Shown: piece by piece, positions 63,395-64,000 of the stretch
How the letters are laid out: each line of letters starts with the position of its first letter
Position numbering within the stretch: the first letter of the stretch is position 1
Assembly (NCBI RefSeq): GCF_002929825.1
Contig: NZ_PJJN01000030.1
Coordinates: forward strand, 1 to 64,000
DNA length: 64,000 nt
Direction: 5' to 3'
Origin: Cryobacterium sp. Y29
GTDB lineage: Bacteria; Actinomycetota; Actinomycetes; Actinomycetales; Microbacteriaceae
Notes under the pieces: model-generated
Seen by the model: the letters and a program-made list of their open reading frames with translations, nothing else
Databases searched by the model: none
Told to the model about the DNA's origin: nothing
Program-made: the position numbers and the translations under genes

Positions 63395-64000
63395 TAGTAC
63401 TTCCTCTCCATCGGCTGGTAACGGGTGATGACAACCGGTTTCCAGTCGAGTTTGATGTGGTCGGCGGCATCCGCGCTCATGGCGTCACCTTTGAGGTAGG
63501 CCATGGTGTGCTTGAGGTAGTTCTCGTCGTCGCGCACGAGGTAATCCTCACGCTGGTGTCCGCCCCGGCTTTCCTTGCGGTTGCGGGCGGAGTAGACGAC
63601 AACCTCAGCGAGGTCGAGCAAGAAACCCAGTTCGACCGCCTCGAGCAGGTCGGTATTGAACCGACGGCCCTTGTCTTGCACACCGATGTTCTTGTAACGC
63701 TGGCGCAGCAGGTGGATGGTCTCGGTGACTTCGGCGAGGGACTCGTCGGTGCGGAACACCTGAGCCTTCTTATCCATTTCTTCCTGCAGAATCTTGCGGA
63801 GCACGGCGATGCGTTCGGTTCCCGTCGATGAGCGGATACCTTCCAGCAGTTCGCGCACCTCCTTGGCCGGGTCTTCCGGCAGCGGAACGAACTCGGCCGT
63901 CTTGACGTACTCGACCGCGTTGATGCCGGCGCGCTTGCCGAACACGTTGATGTCCAGCAGCGAGTTGGTGCCGAGACGGTTGGAGCCGTGCACCGAGACG
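63394..64000 (-). CDS. sdhA: Succinate dehydrogenase flavoprotein subunit (3' part only)
   Basis: Only about the last 200 residues are in the window; the gene continues beyond 64000. VHGSNRLGTNSLLDINVFGKR is the conserved segment near the FAD site (HGxNRLGxNSL). The rest is the helical and C-terminal domain (RGGHQREDYLVRDDENY) of SdhA. The Arg of RGGHQRED, which helps bind dicarboxylate, is retained. Confidence 0.95.
   Translation of the reverse strand, partial: VSVHGSNRLGTNSLLDINVFGKRAGINAVEYVKTAEFVPLPEDPAKEVRELLEGIRSSTGTERIAVLRKILQEEMDKKAQVFRTDESLAEVTETIHLLRQRYKNIGVQDKGRRFNTDLLEAVELGFLLDLAEVVVYSARNRKESRGGHQREDYLVRDDENYLKHTMAYLKGDAMSADAADHIKLDWKPVVITRYQPMERKY

Noticed and set aside
1..64000. 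tRNA, rRNA, prophage or conjugation genes
   Set aside because: No cloverleaf-like segment with CCA end, no rRNA sequence, and no phage or transfer protein motif was recognised. Short RNAs could have been missed by eye.

Overview
The window reads as 64 kb of chromosome from a high-GC actinobacterium, most likely a member of the Microbacteriaceae (Micrococcales). This placement is inference from style and gene content, not from a marker gene. The indications are a GTP-dependent PEP carboxykinase next to a RamB-type regulator, a riboflavin operon under an FMN riboswitch, an SdhB/SdhA pair, GTG starts, many 1-4 nt gene overlaps, and frequent Ala-Asp-Ala codons written GCGGATGC. No rRNA, tRNA or CRISPR array was seen.

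Layout. 1-13.5 kb is a metal and metalloid island. It holds a secreted CHRD-like protein, an intact IS30-family element and a metal-sensing ArsR regulator. Next comes a minus-strand copper-type group (Met-rich multicopper oxidase, SHOCT protein, lipoprotein of the F510_1955 type, LytM peptidase, DUF305, DUF6153), with a CsoR-like box but no csoR or copA. A decayed second copy of an ArsR-plus-MFS pair, a CDF transporter with a CmtR regulator, arsM, and divergent arsD-arsA complete it. No ArsB or Acr3 pump is present. 13.5-19 kb carries housekeeping and accessory genes (DHA2 exporter, Gfo/Idh/MocA oxidoreductase, PBP4, nicotinamidase-like enzyme, alpha/beta hydrolase).

19-29.6 kb is a homoprotocatechuate meta-cleavage cluster: FAH-RraA fusion, GntR, hpaE, hpaD, hpaH, hpaI, IclR and an MHS transporter on the minus strand, with a divergent succinate-semialdehyde dehydrogenase that would finish the route to succinate. 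29.6-32 kb holds an ECF sigma factor, a truncated anti-sigma remnant and a secreted DUF4397 protein. The sigma and DUF4397 genes share the promoter-like motif TGCATCC-N15-AGAGAAG. 32-38.8 kb has an rRNA methylase, thiolase plus SDR, agmatine-to-putrescine enzymes and ramB. 39-47 kb has pck, ABC exporters and an MHS transporter. 47-51.3 kb is the ribDE-ribBA-ribH operon with its FMN riboswitch. 51.3-56.7 kb is a glycerol cluster (SorC-type regulator, glpD, glpF, glpK). 56.7-64 kb has a DUF559 endonuclease-like gene, HAD, GNAT, trpS, xthA, yihY, sdhB and the 3' part of sdhA.

The most unusual structure is a family of four REPIN-like elements of about 95 bp. Their inverted ends share the core GCATAACTCCTGCA. 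They lie at 31.9, 56.8, 57.0 and 58.1 kb, and two of them bracket the DUF559 gene. The last copy supplies the stop codon for both of the convergent genes it separates.
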